From an uncultured Desulfobulbaceae bacterium (GTDB lineage Bacteria > Desulfobacterota > Desulfobulbia > Desulfobulbales > BM004): a stretch of 51,740 bases of DNA. The DNA lies in assembly GCA_947259115.1 (NCBI GenBank), contig CAMYKS010000017.1:1-51740 (forward strand), in the 5' to 3' direction. Positions 35,519 through 45,406 of this stretch are shown here, one piece after another. Below the pieces are notes generated by a model. That model saw only the letters and a list, made by a program, of their open reading frames with translations. It was not told where the DNA came from and did not search any database. Numbering within the stretch: the first letter of the stretch is position 1; every line of letters starts with the position of its first letter. Both the position numbers and the translations under genes were made by a program.

Positions 35519-37855
35519 TTACACTACAGCCCCATTGCTCTCCTGTTTTTCAACATATTGTTTCAAGGCGTATTGCGTGCAGACCTCGTAGTATTTCCTG
35601 TTCACCCTGCCTATGACTCTCAGGTCAACCGGGTTAAGCTCCTGCACCCAGTCCTCCCTGAGGATCAAGCGCTGAAAGGTACCTGTGACCAGGGGGAATT
35701 TACCGGTATGAATAATTATCGGCTCTTTCTGCAACTCAGGGATCAGGCAGTTCATGGTCTTCAGATCAATCTCGGATGTGAGTTTTTTAAAACCCATCTC
35801 ATTCAACTCAATACCGTTGACATTATAGCGCAGTATGATCTCATCATCACTTAAGGCATTGTCTTTGTTTTTACCCGATTCATAGACATAATTGTTAAAC
35901 TCCCGATTGTTTTTATCTAATACCCGGCGCAATTTCTTATGGCAACCTGAAAGCCTGTCTGCCAGATTAATGGCCGGTGAGATCATGATTCTTTTTTTGC
36001 CGTCCAGCAGATATGCAGGTGGCGCATTCTGATAACAGATGCCGATTCCCAGCTCGAGTATGGGCAGGTTATACTTTTTGCTTTTGCCGTTATATTTCTG
36101 AATGACGTTCAGCATATTAATGGCAAGGCCGCAAGCCCTGGAAACGCAGTACCTCCCGGCTTCATCATCTTTGCGCTCTAAAATGGCAAGGATAATGGCA
36201 TCACCTTCGATAAAAACCTTGAGGGCACCGTATTGTGAGACAATTTCTGATATGGGATTGAAAAAATTCAGGCTGAAGTAAGAGGCCGGGTTCAAGCCGC
36301 TCTCATCAAGCTGCCTGGTAATGAGTGTTGCACCGCGCACATCGGCCTTCATGATGACATGGCTGGTGACCGGCTTGGTATCAAGCTCAAAAACCTGCTC
36401 ATGGGGCAGAAGAAATTCATAAAGTGTGTTGTTGGTCTTAGAAAGTGCGATTGTCTTATCATCAGCTACCAGATTGATCCTGTCCAAGGCCTGTTTTAGA
36501 AGCTTAAAATTTTCCACATCACGGTGATACCTGAATAACCCTTTGAGAAATTGCAGGAAATACTCATTGCGCTGCTGAACTTTCAACCTGCCCATCTTCA
36601 TCATTGTCTTTTTCAGGGGCACCAGTGAAATAGACTTGCCGTAATAAACCTTGAGACGCTTGAGATGGGCGGCCACACTTTTTCTCGCCTCGCTTGAAAC
36701 AAGAAACTGCAGCACCTGCTGGGGTACAAGTGGAGGACAATATTCCTGGTAAATTGCTTTCATTTCAAATGAAGCAATAATCCTGCCTATGAGTTTTTTC
36801 TGCTTGAACTTGTCATAGAAGGCATTAAAGAGCTTTTTCTGCTCTTTGCCCATTATTTCAAGGGTGCGCAACTCCTCTTTATTCTGACTCTGTTTGCCCT
36901 TTGTTTCCTGAATTTCCGCACTTGTCTTAAGATAATTGATCAGGAGGTCAACATTTTCAACCTCCCTGATCCACCCATCAATTTTGAGATATTCTATTTC
37001 TGACTGTTTTTTTGAACTTTTCGTCCCTTTTTCAAGGGCGCCATCCTTTTCCCCGTCTTGCTTTTCTTTTTCCTGGGTTATCCTGATCTTGGCGAGTATA
37101 TCGGTTACGAGCTTCAGGAGCGTATCATACCTGTCTGGGTCATCGATCCTGTGTCCCAGCAGCACATACTGTTCAAGCATAAAATAGTCATCATGCTGGT
37201 TTTCCACGTGCAGGAGCGGATTGATAAAAATATCATCCTTAAGAAGGGATTCTACCCCGTAATTTGCCTCGCGCCTTTCCTTTAACGACTGCTGGACTTC
37301 AAGAAGGTAGTCGAAAATATCCTTACTGGTTTTGCTGATAATGACGCTTCTCTTGTGGCGTATAGCCACAACCCTTTCCTTGAGACTCAGGGTCTGAAGC
37401 ACCATCTCGTCATCATCGGTACTTTCATATTCCCAAACCAGATTATTAAGCCTGGTCAAAAGCTCTTCAAACTGGTGCACAACCTCCTGGATAAAAAACT
37501 TACAGACTGCAACCTGGGCCAGGTAATCGACTTGTATCTCTCCGTCACCCATCTTTGCTCTTTTTACGGCATCAAGCATTATATCGCGGCACAGAAGTTT
37601 AAGCTCGTCTCTGTCTTTGATCCAGTCAAATTCAATGCCAAGATCTTCATCCGCCCTGGTTGCTTTTAAAATCAGATGAAAAACAATTCGGGAGACAGTT
37701 TCACAGAAAACCGGGCTTAAGTGGACATCATAGTGAAAATTGTCAACACCCGGCATTATGCGGTTTAAAGAAAAATAGGCGGAATACGGTTTAGGGACGG
37801 GACCGTTCCAGGTGAGACTTCTGGGAAAAAAATCAGTACTCAGTAGTGAAGCCAT
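35519..37855 (-). CDS. Large protein with a class III nucleotide-cyclase-like C-terminal domain
   Basis: The 778-residue product has no signal peptide or membrane segment. Roughly residues 1-480 are helical and charged, with no family I recognise. From ~500 there is a stretch resembling a class III adenylate/guanylate cyclase: IMKADVRGATLITRQL (metal-binding Asp of the first strand), GALKVFIEGDAIILAIL (second Asp, ~550), ELGIGICYQNAP, and MISPAINLADRLSG (~630; compare the VNLAARL motif). Purine-specifying and transition-state residues could not be verified by eye, so it may be an inactive or divergent cyclase, possibly a sensor. The cytochrome c3 gene starts 120 bp downstream on the same strand. 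The last ~90 residues (IIIHTGKFPLVTGTFQRL) do not match the cyclase domain. Confidence 0.75.
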   Translation of the reverse strand: MASLLSTDFFPRSLTWNGPVPKPYSAYFSLNRIMPGVDNFHYDVHLSPVFCETVSRIVFHLILKATRADEDLGIEFDWIKDRDELKLLCRDIMLDAVKRAKMGDGEIQVDYLAQVAVCKFFIQEVVHQFEELLTRLNNLVWEYESTDDDEMVLQTLSLKERVVAIRHKRSVIISKTSKDIFDYLLEVQQSLKERREANYGVESLLKDDIFINPLLHVENQHDDYFMLEQYVLLGHRIDDPDRYDTLLKLVTDILAKIRITQEKEKQDGEKDGALEKGTKSSKKQSEIEYLKIDGWIREVENVDLLINYLKTSAEIQETKGKQSQNKEELRTLEIMGKEQKKLFNAFYDKFKQKKLIGRIIASFEMKAIYQEYCPPLVPQQVLQFLVSSEARKSVAAHLKRLKVYYGKSISLVPLKKTMMKMGRLKVQQRNEYFLQFLKGLFRYHRDVENFKLLKQALDRINLVADDKTIALSKTNNTLYEFLLPHEQVFELDTKPVTSHVIMKADVRGATLITRQLDESGLNPASYFSLNFFNPISEIVSQYGALKVFIEGDAIILAILERKDDEAGRYCVSRACGLAINMLNVIQKYNGKSKKYNLPILELGIGICYQNAPPAYLLDGKKRIMISPAINLADRLSGCHKKLRRVLDKNNREFNNYVYESGKNKDNALSDDEIILRYNVNGIELNEMGFKKLTSEIDLKTMNCLIPELQKEPIIIHTGKFPLVTGTFQRLILREDWVQELNPVDLRVIGRVNRKYYEVCTQYALKQYVEKQESNGAVV

Positions 37856-38361
37856 TATCGATCAGAAAACGCCATTTAGTTTCGCTTTCGGGAAGATTTT
37901 AGAAATTTCAAGTGTAACTGCGTCGTTACACAAACTCATATAATCTATTAATTTCTGCACACTTAGTCAATATCTTTCGCTCCAGATGGCAGAAATCAAT
38001 TGTAAAATATTTATTATTAGGACTGCAAATTTGCTTTGAGATTGTTGTTAGTGGGAATCTTTACAGGGTATAATTGGAAGGATAAAGAAAATGAGTATTA
38101 TCCTCATACGCTGTTGCAGACGACTGTCATGGGTATCACTACCTGACATGTGTGCACTACCGATTCTTTATATTTTCCCAGTAACTCCCTTCTCTTTCCC
38201 TTTGTTCTTTATCTCCTTCACACCTTGGCACCCTTTTCCTCCCACCGGGATCATTATTCTTTGCATCCAGGGTAATTATATGATATATATATGATAAATC
38301 TAGTGATGCTTTAAATTCTCTGCTGGCATCACACCCGGCCTAAAGTGAGTTCAAACCAGGT
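37856..38361. other. Intergenic region without a supported gene
   Basis: This 506-bp divergent spacer between the cyclase-like gene and the PAS-HD-GYP gene is AT-rich. An open frame of 67 codons at 38091 has no ribosome binding site and an improbable composition and is not called. No hairpin, palindrome or promoter pair stood out. Confidence 0.5.
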
Positions 38362-39360
38362 ATGACTTCCAACTTGAACAATCCAGTCTCCAATGGCAGC
38401 AACGCTTTTTTTTTGGAGAACCTGAAAAAATCCTATTTCATCTATACCTGCAATGCAGAAGGTGAAATGACCTATATCAGTTCCTCGGTCTCCAATGTAC
38501 TGGGATATTCACAGGACGAGTTTCTTGAACTTATCCACAAGTCCGGTCATTATTTTTCCATGAGCGACAGGCATGACGTTCCTTCTGAAAACAGTTTGCA
38601 TGGTGACAAGACTGAGCCTTACGAAACACTGATACCCCACAAGAACGGAAAACCCTGCTGGTTTGAAGTATCAGAATTTCCAATATGCAATGAAACTGGT
38701 GCAGTTGAAGGGGTTGAGTGCATCTTCCACAATATCTCTGCCAGGAAAGAAGCCGAATTAGGTCTTCAGGCCAGTGTTGAAAAACTACGCAAGGCTCTGG
38801 CCGGAACCATACAGGCCATGGCTCACACCGTTGAGACTAGAGATGCGTACACTGCCGGACATCAACGCCGTACCACCAATCTCGCCCGGTCCATTGCCCA
38901 GGAAATGGGGCTTTCTGAATATGAGGTAGACGGTATTCGCATGGCGGGTGTTATCCATGACCTTGGCAAAATATCAGTGCCGTCCGAAATTCTCAGTAAA
39001 CCCGCCAAGCTCTCGTCCCTTGAATTCAGCCTGATAAAGACGCACCCGCAGACGGGCTACGACATATTAAAGGGTATTGATTTCCAGTGGCCCATTGCCC
39101 GGATTATTCTGCAGCATCATGAACGCTTGGATGGATCCGGTTATCCAAAGGGCATTACAGGCAACGAGATAATGAAAGAGGCCAAGATCCTTTCCGTTGC
39201 AGATGTTGTAGAGGCCATGTCATCACACCGCCCCTACCGTCCTACCCTTGGTACTGTTGCTGCCCTTGTTGAAATTACAAAGAAAAAAAACATCCTGTAT
39301 GACGCCGAAGTTGTTGATACTACAGTGCATCTCTTTACCAAAAAGAACTTTCAATTTTGA
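38362..39360 (+). CDS. PAS sensor - HD-GYP c-di-GMP phosphodiesterase-like protein
   Basis: The 332-residue product has an N-terminal PAS domain (FIYTCNAEGEMTYISSSVSNVLGYSQDEF; PAC region CIFHNISARKEAE) followed by an HD-GYP domain: VETRDAYTAGHQRRTTNLA, GVIHDLGKISVPSEIL (HD), THPQTGYDIL, QHHERLDGSGYPKGI (HHExxDGSGYP), and VADVVEAMSSHRPYRP. HD-GYP proteins hydrolyse cyclic di-GMP, which controls biofilm and exopolysaccharide; the exopolysaccharide cluster begins 3 kb downstream. All motif residues look intact. The PAS domain suggests response to a small ligand or redox state. No membrane segment is present. The C-terminus is short after the last helix. Confidence 0.93.
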   Translation: MTSNLNNPVSNGSNAFFLENLKKSYFIYTCNAEGEMTYISSSVSNVLGYSQDEFLELIHKSGHYFSMSDRHDVPSENSLHGDKTEPYETLIPHKNGKPCWFEVSEFPICNETGAVEGVECIFHNISARKEAELGLQASVEKLRKALAGTIQAMAHTVETRDAYTAGHQRRTTNLARSIAQEMGLSEYEVDGIRMAGVIHDLGKISVPSEILSKPAKLSSLEFSLIKTHPQTGYDILKGIDFQWPIARIILQHHERLDGSGYPKGITGNEIMKEAKILSVADVVEAMSSHRPYRPTLGTVAALVEITKKKNILYDAEVVDTTVHLFTKKNFQF

Positions 39361-39582
39361 TTTTTTTTTAAAAGTAAACAGTATATAAACAGTCAAATTC
39401 CTGGCAGTATCAATTCCCATAAGGAATGAAACCAGCCCTGCCTTGTACCTCACACCTCGTTTTTATCCTTTTACCTTTCACTTTATCCCTTGCGTCTTTT
39501 CTATTGACAGCAACATGAGAATTGTTCCATACTCAATAAAAATTATAATCCATAAAATATACCTTCCAAACAGTTTTCCATT

Positions 39583-40914
39583 ATGCTCGAATCAGGTGAC
39601 ATACCCAACTTAAGATCCCTTAAAAATTCATCGGAATCCGCTAGGCCACAAATCATTCACCATGACAAGCTGGGCGATCTCAGCTCCCATAATGCCTTTA
39701 TAATACGCGGACGTGATAGGGAAAAATTCAAGTATACTGAAACCCGCCCCCTCTATATCCATCTTTCAATAACGGGCCGCTGCCAAGCCCGCTGCCAGGG
39801 CTGCATCAACATTGCATTCAACGAAGCTGCCAATGGCACCGACTTCAGAAACAACGCCCCATTTAAAGACACAGACCCCGTGCGTGACGCCCGCTGCATC
39901 GTTAACCTGATCAAAGAAAACAAAAAAAATGAAACAGTAACCGTCTGTCTGTATGGCGGCGAACCGTTGCTTGCGATTGACAAGATGCAGCAGCTTATTG
40001 AAAACATCAAAGGAGCCGGGCTGACAAACGATGTGCGCTTCATGCTTTACACCAATGGAGACCTCCTTGAAAAATCAGCTTCGACCCATCCTGATCTGCT
40101 GAAAAACATATGGCTCTACTCGGTTTCCATTGACGGCACCAGAGAACAGCACGAACGCATCAGGCGTGGCACACACCTTAGCCGAATCCATGAAGGCCTT
40201 GCCGCCATAAAACAACGGCGGCAGGGACAGGTTCTCATGTGGTCGACCCTGCGCGAAGAGCAGTCGCTTCTCGACTGTTTTAATGAGTTTACGTACCTGC
40301 ATGACAGAGGCCTGGTTGACCAGTTTTTCTGGCACTGGGTCGAGAGCGCTGAACCTTTTGTACATCTTGCCGATTATGCTGGCACCTACGGAAATGATCT
40401 GCAGTATATCATGGATATTTACGTTGCAAAGCTGAAAACCGGGGCCCTCCTCCCCATAACCCATATCAATGAGCTCGTCCTTTACCTCCTTTCAGGTAAA
40501 AAGAGAGAATCAACTGCCTGCGGCGTTGAACTGGCCGGCAACTATGATATTGTTGACGGCATGATCCATTCCTGCGCCGACCTGCCAATGCACTATTCCA
40601 TTGGCTCCATTTCCGCAGACGGAACCCCCGACATAAAACCGCAGGACCTCTCATGGCTGACTCATTACAAAAACGATCTAGGGTGCAAAAAATGCGGAAT
40701 ACACGGGTATTGCGGCGGCAGGTGCCCGGTTCAGGCTGTCACCGGTTCAATTGAAAGACTCAGGCAGTATTGCCAGCTCATGCGGTTGCATGTCAGTATT
40801 GTCAGCGACTCTCTGGATGAAATCGTTACTGCGCTGCACAAAAACGGAATAACGCCGCAATACATATATGACCAGTCTGCCTTTTACGTTCAATTTACAG
40901 ACGGGACACCCTGA
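39583..40914 (+). CDS. Radical SAM protein with SPASM-like C-terminus, second locus
   Basis: The 443-residue product has the radical SAM motif GRCQARCQGCI (Cys67, 71, 74), the glycine-rich segment CLYGGEPLLAI, a TNGDLLEKSA strand, and a C-terminal cysteine-rich part (TACGVELAGN, IHSCADL, GCKKCGIHGYCGGRCPVQ, RQYCQL) like SPASM or twitch auxiliary-cluster domains. The first ~55 residues are an extension before the barrel. It is followed 73 bp later by a homospermidine-synthase-like dehydrogenase on the same strand. No peptide ORF was found around it, so a small-molecule substrate is as likely as a RiPP. The substrate is unknown. Confidence 0.88.
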   Translation: MLESGDIPNLRSLKNSSESARPQIIHHDKLGDLSSHNAFIIRGRDREKFKYTETRPLYIHLSITGRCQARCQGCINIAFNEAANGTDFRNNAPFKDTDPVRDARCIVNLIKENKKNETVTVCLYGGEPLLAIDKMQQLIENIKGAGLTNDVRFMLYTNGDLLEKSASTHPDLLKNIWLYSVSIDGTREQHERIRRGTHLSRIHEGLAAIKQRRQGQVLMWSTLREEQSLLDCFNEFTYLHDRGLVDQFFWHWVESAEPFVHLADYAGTYGNDLQYIMDIYVAKLKTGALLPITHINELVLYLLSGKKRESTACGVELAGNYDIVDGMIHSCADLPMHYSIGSISADGTPDIKPQDLSWLTHYKNDLGCKKCGIHGYCGGRCPVQAVTGSIERLRQYCQLMRLHVSIVSDSLDEIVTALHKNGITPQYIYDQSAFYVQFTDGTP

Positions 40915-40987
40915 TTTCATTCTGAACAAAATCTTAAAACTTGCCAGGTATTATCGGCAGCAGTTAAATTTTTCCCATTAGATTTGA

Positions 40988-42181
40988 ATGTATGAACCTA
41001 AACGCTTAGAGAACAGAAATTATCGCTCGCTGATCATTGCAGGTATAGGCACCATAGGCAAAAGCCTTATCAGCCTCGGCGGCGACCAATTTTTTCATTT
41101 TGAACATATCGTGGCAGTCGATAAAGACAGCAGCTGTTTACTGCCACTCCAAAAATCAGGAATCACCTGCCTTGCCGGCGACATAACCGATTCACAGTTC
41201 CTCAACTCAGTCATGACCGGCTTACCGGTCCCCGCTCTCTTTATCAATCTCTGTTCAGGCACCGACAACGTCAGGATCAGAAAAAATCTTGCCCACTACG
41301 ATACAGCCTATCTTGACTCCTGCGCCAGCACCACAGAGAACCCTGACGAGAACAGGTTCAGCCGGCTCATGCCTTACACCTACTCAGAAATTAACACCAG
41401 GCACCCACACTGGCTCTGCTGGGGCATAAACCCGGGTCTGGTTGAAATAATCGCCCGCCGCATACTTTACGATCTGCCGGACAATACCTGTGGCTACGAT
41501 GTCTCAGTATATGAGTTTGACCGTCTTGAAAATAGAGCAGACTCAGATAGAGCTGCTGTTGGCTGGTGTCCCGGGGACCTTGTTGAAGAGATGATGCTCT
41601 CCCCCACCCTGGAAATTATAGCTGGTCTGCCGAGGGAAGATGAAATTCCCGGCCCGCGCGACTGTATTATTAACTGGGAGGACGAGTCCATTGTCGCAAA
41701 AATTGTCGGCCATGAAGACATCTGGAATCTTAGAGAAATTCCAGGGGTAAAAAACGGGCGCTTCTATTACAGTTTAAGCCCTGCAGTTATGAAAATTCTC
41801 TCTATGGACGATGTCAAAAAAGCCAGAAACATGCTTTACATCCCTGCGGAAGGTGATGTCATAACCGGGCTGGAACAGGTTGCAGTGCAGGTAAATGCAG
41901 AGACCATGGCCGCACCGAAAACCCTGGTCTGGACAGAAGATCACGCTGCAACCTGGCAACAGTTCGGGCTAAACGGCGTCCAGTATCAAACAGCAAAATC
42001 TCTCCTTTTGGCGATCATGCTGATGCAGCGCACCGATTACGGTCTTATGCCGCTTTCACTCTGTGCTTCCAATCTGCCCATTGCATCCCACGACTGGCCT
42101 GTCTTTGACGGATTCATGCAGGAACTGGACATCAACTGGCTCGACGGTGCCCACATGAACCTGCATGTTGTGGAGGAATAG
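40988..42181 (+). CDS. Saccharopine dehydrogenase / homospermidine-synthase-like protein
   Basis: The 397-residue product has an N-terminal Rossmann fold: LIIAGIGTIGKSLISLGG, then VAVDKDSS and a LINLCSGTDN segment, as in saccharopine-dehydrogenase-like proteins. The stretch AYLDSCASTTENP and LCWGINPGLVEIIARRIL resemble bacterial homospermidine synthase (YLDTC... and GANPGLVS...). Homospermidine synthase transfers aminobutyl groups between polyamines via NAD. The protein is ~80 residues shorter than typical bacterial homospermidine synthases. It lies directly downstream of a radical SAM gene, suggesting a shared pathway. Whether it makes a polyamine or acts on an unknown amino compound cannot be told. 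Confidence 0.75.
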   Translation: MYEPKRLENRNYRSLIIAGIGTIGKSLISLGGDQFFHFEHIVAVDKDSSCLLPLQKSGITCLAGDITDSQFLNSVMTGLPVPALFINLCSGTDNVRIRKNLAHYDTAYLDSCASTTENPDENRFSRLMPYTYSEINTRHPHWLCWGINPGLVEIIARRILYDLPDNTCGYDVSVYEFDRLENRADSDRAAVGWCPGDLVEEMMLSPTLEIIAGLPREDEIPGPRDCIINWEDESIVAKIVGHEDIWNLREIPGVKNGRFYYSLSPAVMKILSMDDVKKARNMLYIPAEGDVITGLEQVAVQVNAETMAAPKTLVWTEDHAATWQQFGLNGVQYQTAKSLLLAIMLMQRTDYGLMPLSLCASNLPIASHDWPVFDGFMQELDINWLDGAHMNLHVVEE

Positions 42182-42277
42182 TGATCCGGCTTCTTAAGGT
42201 TCTTTTTTAAGTTGCCAGGGTAGTGTAATGGGGTGCTAGATTTTTTTTACTGTTCGTTGGCCGTCGGCCTTCAGCCT

Positions 42278-44431
42278 TCAGTCTTTTTTACCTTGCTCCC
42301 CACTCACCCCTTCACCCTTCTCCTCACCACCCACATGCAATCCCAACTGACCAAAGGTATCTGCATCAGGATAGTAACTCCACACAACCCTACGAATATC
42401 TTCCAGCAGTTTCATACGCTTATTCTTATTCTGCAGATCAAGGGACTGCTGGAATTGGATACCGGCTTTTGCAAGGGCAGCCGCCCATTGCTTTGATGCA
42501 GGTTCAAAGGTCTTGGTACGCATAAGCCAGTAGTTCGCCACATCATAATGAAGCCACAGGTCACTGGCCCCTGAGTAAAAGCCTGCCTGATCCATAGCCT
42601 GGTCTGACTTGGGCAGCCACATTTCTGCAAAGTCTTCCTCCTGCCATCTCCGGGTATAGGACCAGCCCAACTCCAGATAATAGATAGCTGAAAAGGGGTT
42701 GAGCATAAGTGCGGTTTCCAGGGCATCTGTCATGTCATCCACATGCCCCTTGCCCGGCTTCTTCTTCTGCTGTGCTAATCCCAGTCTATGCCAATATTCA
42801 GCATTATATTTATCCCAGCCTATTGCCTTTGCTATCTCTGTAGCCGGAGGATTTCCTACCCTGTTCAAGGTGGAATTGGGCACGGTATTACAATAACTCT
42901 CTGCTGCAAAATGGCGCACTGTCCAACTCAAGCTCCACGCAATAAAGAGGAGCAGCATAATTACCAGTATGCGTCCCTTTATATTGAGATAGACCTTCTG
43001 AAATCGCAGTTCAAACCTCTCGCGGAACTTCCTGGCTCTGATTGACAGTCCCCCCTGGCCCACAGCCAGAATTGCTCCCAGCATCAAAATATTGGCAGGG
43101 ATATGCATGTTAAAATCCACCCAGGAATGTATCCCAACGGTTATGAACATGACAGGCGGAAGAACGCCAAGCGCGATCGCCTTATGATCTTTTCTCTCCA
43201 GCCAGAGGCGAACAGTCTTAAAGACAAAAACAATTATACCTGAAACTGTAAGGATCAAACCAAGAAAGCCGGCCTCAGCAAGGAGTTGGGCCCAGTCGTC
43301 ATGGGCATAATCGATCAGAAGCCCCATGTCCTTAGGCGCCTGATATTGAGGATATGCATGCTGAAAGTTTCCGACACCCACACCGGTTAATTTGTAATCC
43401 TTAAAGACTTCCATGGTTTTCTGGGCATAACGGAACCTGCCTTCAAGCGATGTTTGCAACTGATCCGACTGGAATCTTACAATGGCATGTTCCAACCCGA
43501 CCCAAAATCCATAGCCACCAATGAATAGGAATAGCAGCAGTACTATAAGCCCGTTTCTTCTATGGCTTTTACGGTAGACAAACAAAGTTCCCATGAGCAA
43601 AAGTCCAAAAGCAGCAGAAATAATACCACCCCGAGATGCTGAAAGTGCTAGCCCAAGACCGATCATGACACCGCAAAAAACAATAAGCGCCCGCTTGCTG
43701 AAAACCTGTTCAGACGACAACAGTTTCGCGGCATCCCCCTTGGAATTGGAGGCGGCAGTAAAATTATTCTGCAAAAAACTGGTGCGCACTGAACTGGCAT
43801 AGGCTGCGGCCAGCATCAGCGCCATTGCCATAAATCCTGCAAAGTGGTTCCTATTGATATAGGTGCCACGGACATCGCCGCCATATCCGGCAAACCACCA
43901 GATCATGTTATCTCCGGAGTAAGCCTGATAAATGCCGTAAAGACTGGTAAAAGTGGCGGTGATCAGGATACAGAGACAAAGAATCTCTATACGCTTACGG
44001 GCATTTAGTACCTGGCTCAGCCCGAAAAAAAACAAACCATACGTAGTCCAACGGATCAGGGACAGGCGCACCGGATAAATATAGGGTGCAAGGGTTATTA
44101 TTTGCTTTTTTCCTGTTAATTCAGCGGCCTGTGTCTTAACATCAAGCGCTTGCGGCGATAAGAGCCCCACCAGAAATGACGGCAGTGGCAGGACCTGCAG
44201 AACAAGCAGGGTAAAAATCGAGAAAAAAAGAAAATTAAGACCAGTCCTGGGATACTGAAAATAACCGAGGCCTGTCTTATAATCCTTGCGGATATTATGA
44301 ACAACGAGCAAAAGGGAGGCCGCCAGGATCAGGATAAAGATCATGGAATAGGCATAGGTGTGAACGGCCCCGAAAAGCAAAGGACTGATGACCAGAACAA
44401 GAAGGTAAATGGCAAATGCGACTCTTTCCAT
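42278..44431 (-). CDS. O-antigen ligase / Wzy-type polymerase family membrane protein
   Basis: The 717-residue product has about a dozen hydrophobic segments in its first ~480 residues and the Wzy_C (O-antigen ligase) loop with GVGVGNFQHAYPQYQAPKDM...YAHDDWAQLLAEAGFLGL (~residues 350-400). A C-terminal ~200-residue soluble part (WDKYNAEYWHRLGLAQQKKK..., LNPFSAIYYLELGWSY) looks like a TPR-like repeat region. Such proteins polymerise or ligate polysaccharide repeat units on the periplasmic side of the inner membrane. It is the last gene, in transcription order, of the minus-strand exopolysaccharide cluster visible here. Polymerase versus ligase cannot be separated by sequence. Confidence 0.9.
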   Translation of the reverse strand: MERVAFAIYLLVLVISPLLFGAVHTYAYSMIFILILAASLLLVVHNIRKDYKTGLGYFQYPRTGLNFLFFSIFTLLVLQVLPLPSFLVGLLSPQALDVKTQAAELTGKKQIITLAPYIYPVRLSLIRWTTYGLFFFGLSQVLNARKRIEILCLCILITATFTSLYGIYQAYSGDNMIWWFAGYGGDVRGTYINRNHFAGFMAMALMLAAAYASSVRTSFLQNNFTAASNSKGDAAKLLSSEQVFSKRALIVFCGVMIGLGLALSASRGGIISAAFGLLLMGTLFVYRKSHRRNGLIVLLLFLFIGGYGFWVGLEHAIVRFQSDQLQTSLEGRFRYAQKTMEVFKDYKLTGVGVGNFQHAYPQYQAPKDMGLLIDYAHDDWAQLLAEAGFLGLILTVSGIIVFVFKTVRLWLERKDHKAIALGVLPPVMFITVGIHSWVDFNMHIPANILMLGAILAVGQGGLSIRARKFRERFELRFQKVYLNIKGRILVIMLLLFIAWSLSWTVRHFAAESYCNTVPNSTLNRVGNPPATEIAKAIGWDKYNAEYWHRLGLAQQKKKPGKGHVDDMTDALETALMLNPFSAIYYLELGWSYTRRWQEEDFAEMWLPKSDQAMDQAGFYSGASDLWLHYDVANYWLMRTKTFEPASKQWAAALAKAGIQFQQSLDLQNKNKRMKLLEDIRRVVWSYYPDADTFGQLGLHVGGEEKGEGVSGEQGKKD

Positions 44432-44595
44432 ATATTATTAGAAGATCCGAGGGTTCAAGGATTCAAGGATTCAAGGAATATTAAAAAACATATAAAATTA
44501 CCAGCTGTTAAAATGATCCCGGTCGTTTCCTAAAATACATAAAGGGGACTTTTACTGTCTTTTTCCCCCTTGGTCCCTCGACCCCTTGACCCCTT

Positions 44596-44634
44596 GTGTC
44601 AATCGTCAGCAGTCTCGTATGCTGACAAACCTGT
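44596..44634. repeat. Hairpin repeat, copy 6
   Basis: GTGTCAATC then stem GTCAGCA (44605-44611)-8-TGCTGAC (44620-44626), then AAACCTGTC. It shares its stem with copies 1 and 7 and its flanking GTGTCAATC with copy 5. It lies just downstream of the CpsB-type phosphatase stop, in the spacer before the O-antigen ligase gene. Confidence 0.75.
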
Positions 44635-44638
44635 CTTT

Positions 44639-45406
44639 TCAAAACACCCACCACTTCTTCTCATCCAGCACAGGTTCATCCGGCACAACATCCACACCGG
44701 CAATTATGGCAGCAGGCGTTTCTGTCACCATTTTATCAGCCCTGGAGGGGTCCTGCAGAATGTCAGCCGCAATTTCCACTGCTGAGGAAAGGGCAAGAAT
44801 ACGCTGGTCATTGGCATGGGCGTCAGTGGCAATAACATGGGCCAGCCCGGTTTTTATCATCAGTTCTGCGCTTTTCTGCACTGCAGATCCCAGCAAGCCC
44901 GTGACACTAACGGCTGTCAGCTGGCACATGGCACCTTGCTTGACCAGGTCATGGAGTTGCCTCAAATCATTCTGCAGTATTAAATGCCTTTCAGGATGGG
45001 CGATGACAGGGGTTATTCCAAGGAGTCTCAGCTTATATATAAAATCCCGGCTGCCAGGCGGCATGAAAAAAGGAGGGAACTCAAGGAGCAGATATCGTGA
45101 ATTGTTATTAATGGTTGCGGCCTGGCCTTTTTCAAGAGCCTCAAAAAGCTCCGGGCATACCTGGGCTTCCATGGCCGGATATAGTATTACGGGAATATCT
45201 TCAGCAGTAAAAGCTTTCCGAACAGTGGCGGTGAGGGAGACGACATTCTCCCATTTGTTGGTAAAGAAACCGTTTAAGGTATGGGGAGTGGCAACGATTG
45301 TATCAATATTGTTCTTAACTGCAGTGCGGGCCATGTCCAGGGTTTCTTGCAGCAGCCGGGATCCGTCATCAATCCCCGGCAAAACATGACAATGAAGGTC
45401 GATCAT
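44639..45406 (-). CDS. CpsB/CapC-type tyrosine-protein phosphatase (PHP domain)
   Basis: I choose ATG 45406, where the recognisable domain starts (MIDLHCHVLPGIDDGS); the longer frame from 45592 is made of spacer-repeat translation (GFKGRRQGSR...). The ~255-residue product has the PHP motifs HCHVLPGIDDG, TPHTLNGFFTN, LLLEFPPFFMP, PVIAHPERH and IATDAHAND. CpsB-type enzymes dephosphorylate the tyrosine-rich tail of Wzc-like kinases to control capsule or exopolysaccharide assembly. The Wzc-like kinase gene is next upstream in transcription order, supporting that role. Confidence 0.93.
   Translation of the reverse strand: MIDLHCHVLPGIDDGSRLLQETLDMARTAVKNNIDTIVATPHTLNGFFTNKWENVVSLTATVRKAFTAEDIPVILYPAMEAQVCPELFEALEKGQAATINNNSRYLLLEFPPFFMPPGSRDFIYKLRLLGITPVIAHPERHLILQNDLRQLHDLVKQGAMCQLTAVSVTGLLGSAVQKSAELMIKTGLAHVIATDAHANDQRILALSSAVEIAADILQDPSRADKMVTETPAAIIAGVDVVPDEPVLDEKKWWVF

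Noticed and set aside
38091..38294. 67-codon ORF in the spacer before the PAS-HD-GYP gene
   Set aside because: No ribosome binding site and repetitive hydrophobic/Pro-rich text typical of non-coding AT/pyrimidine-rich spacers.
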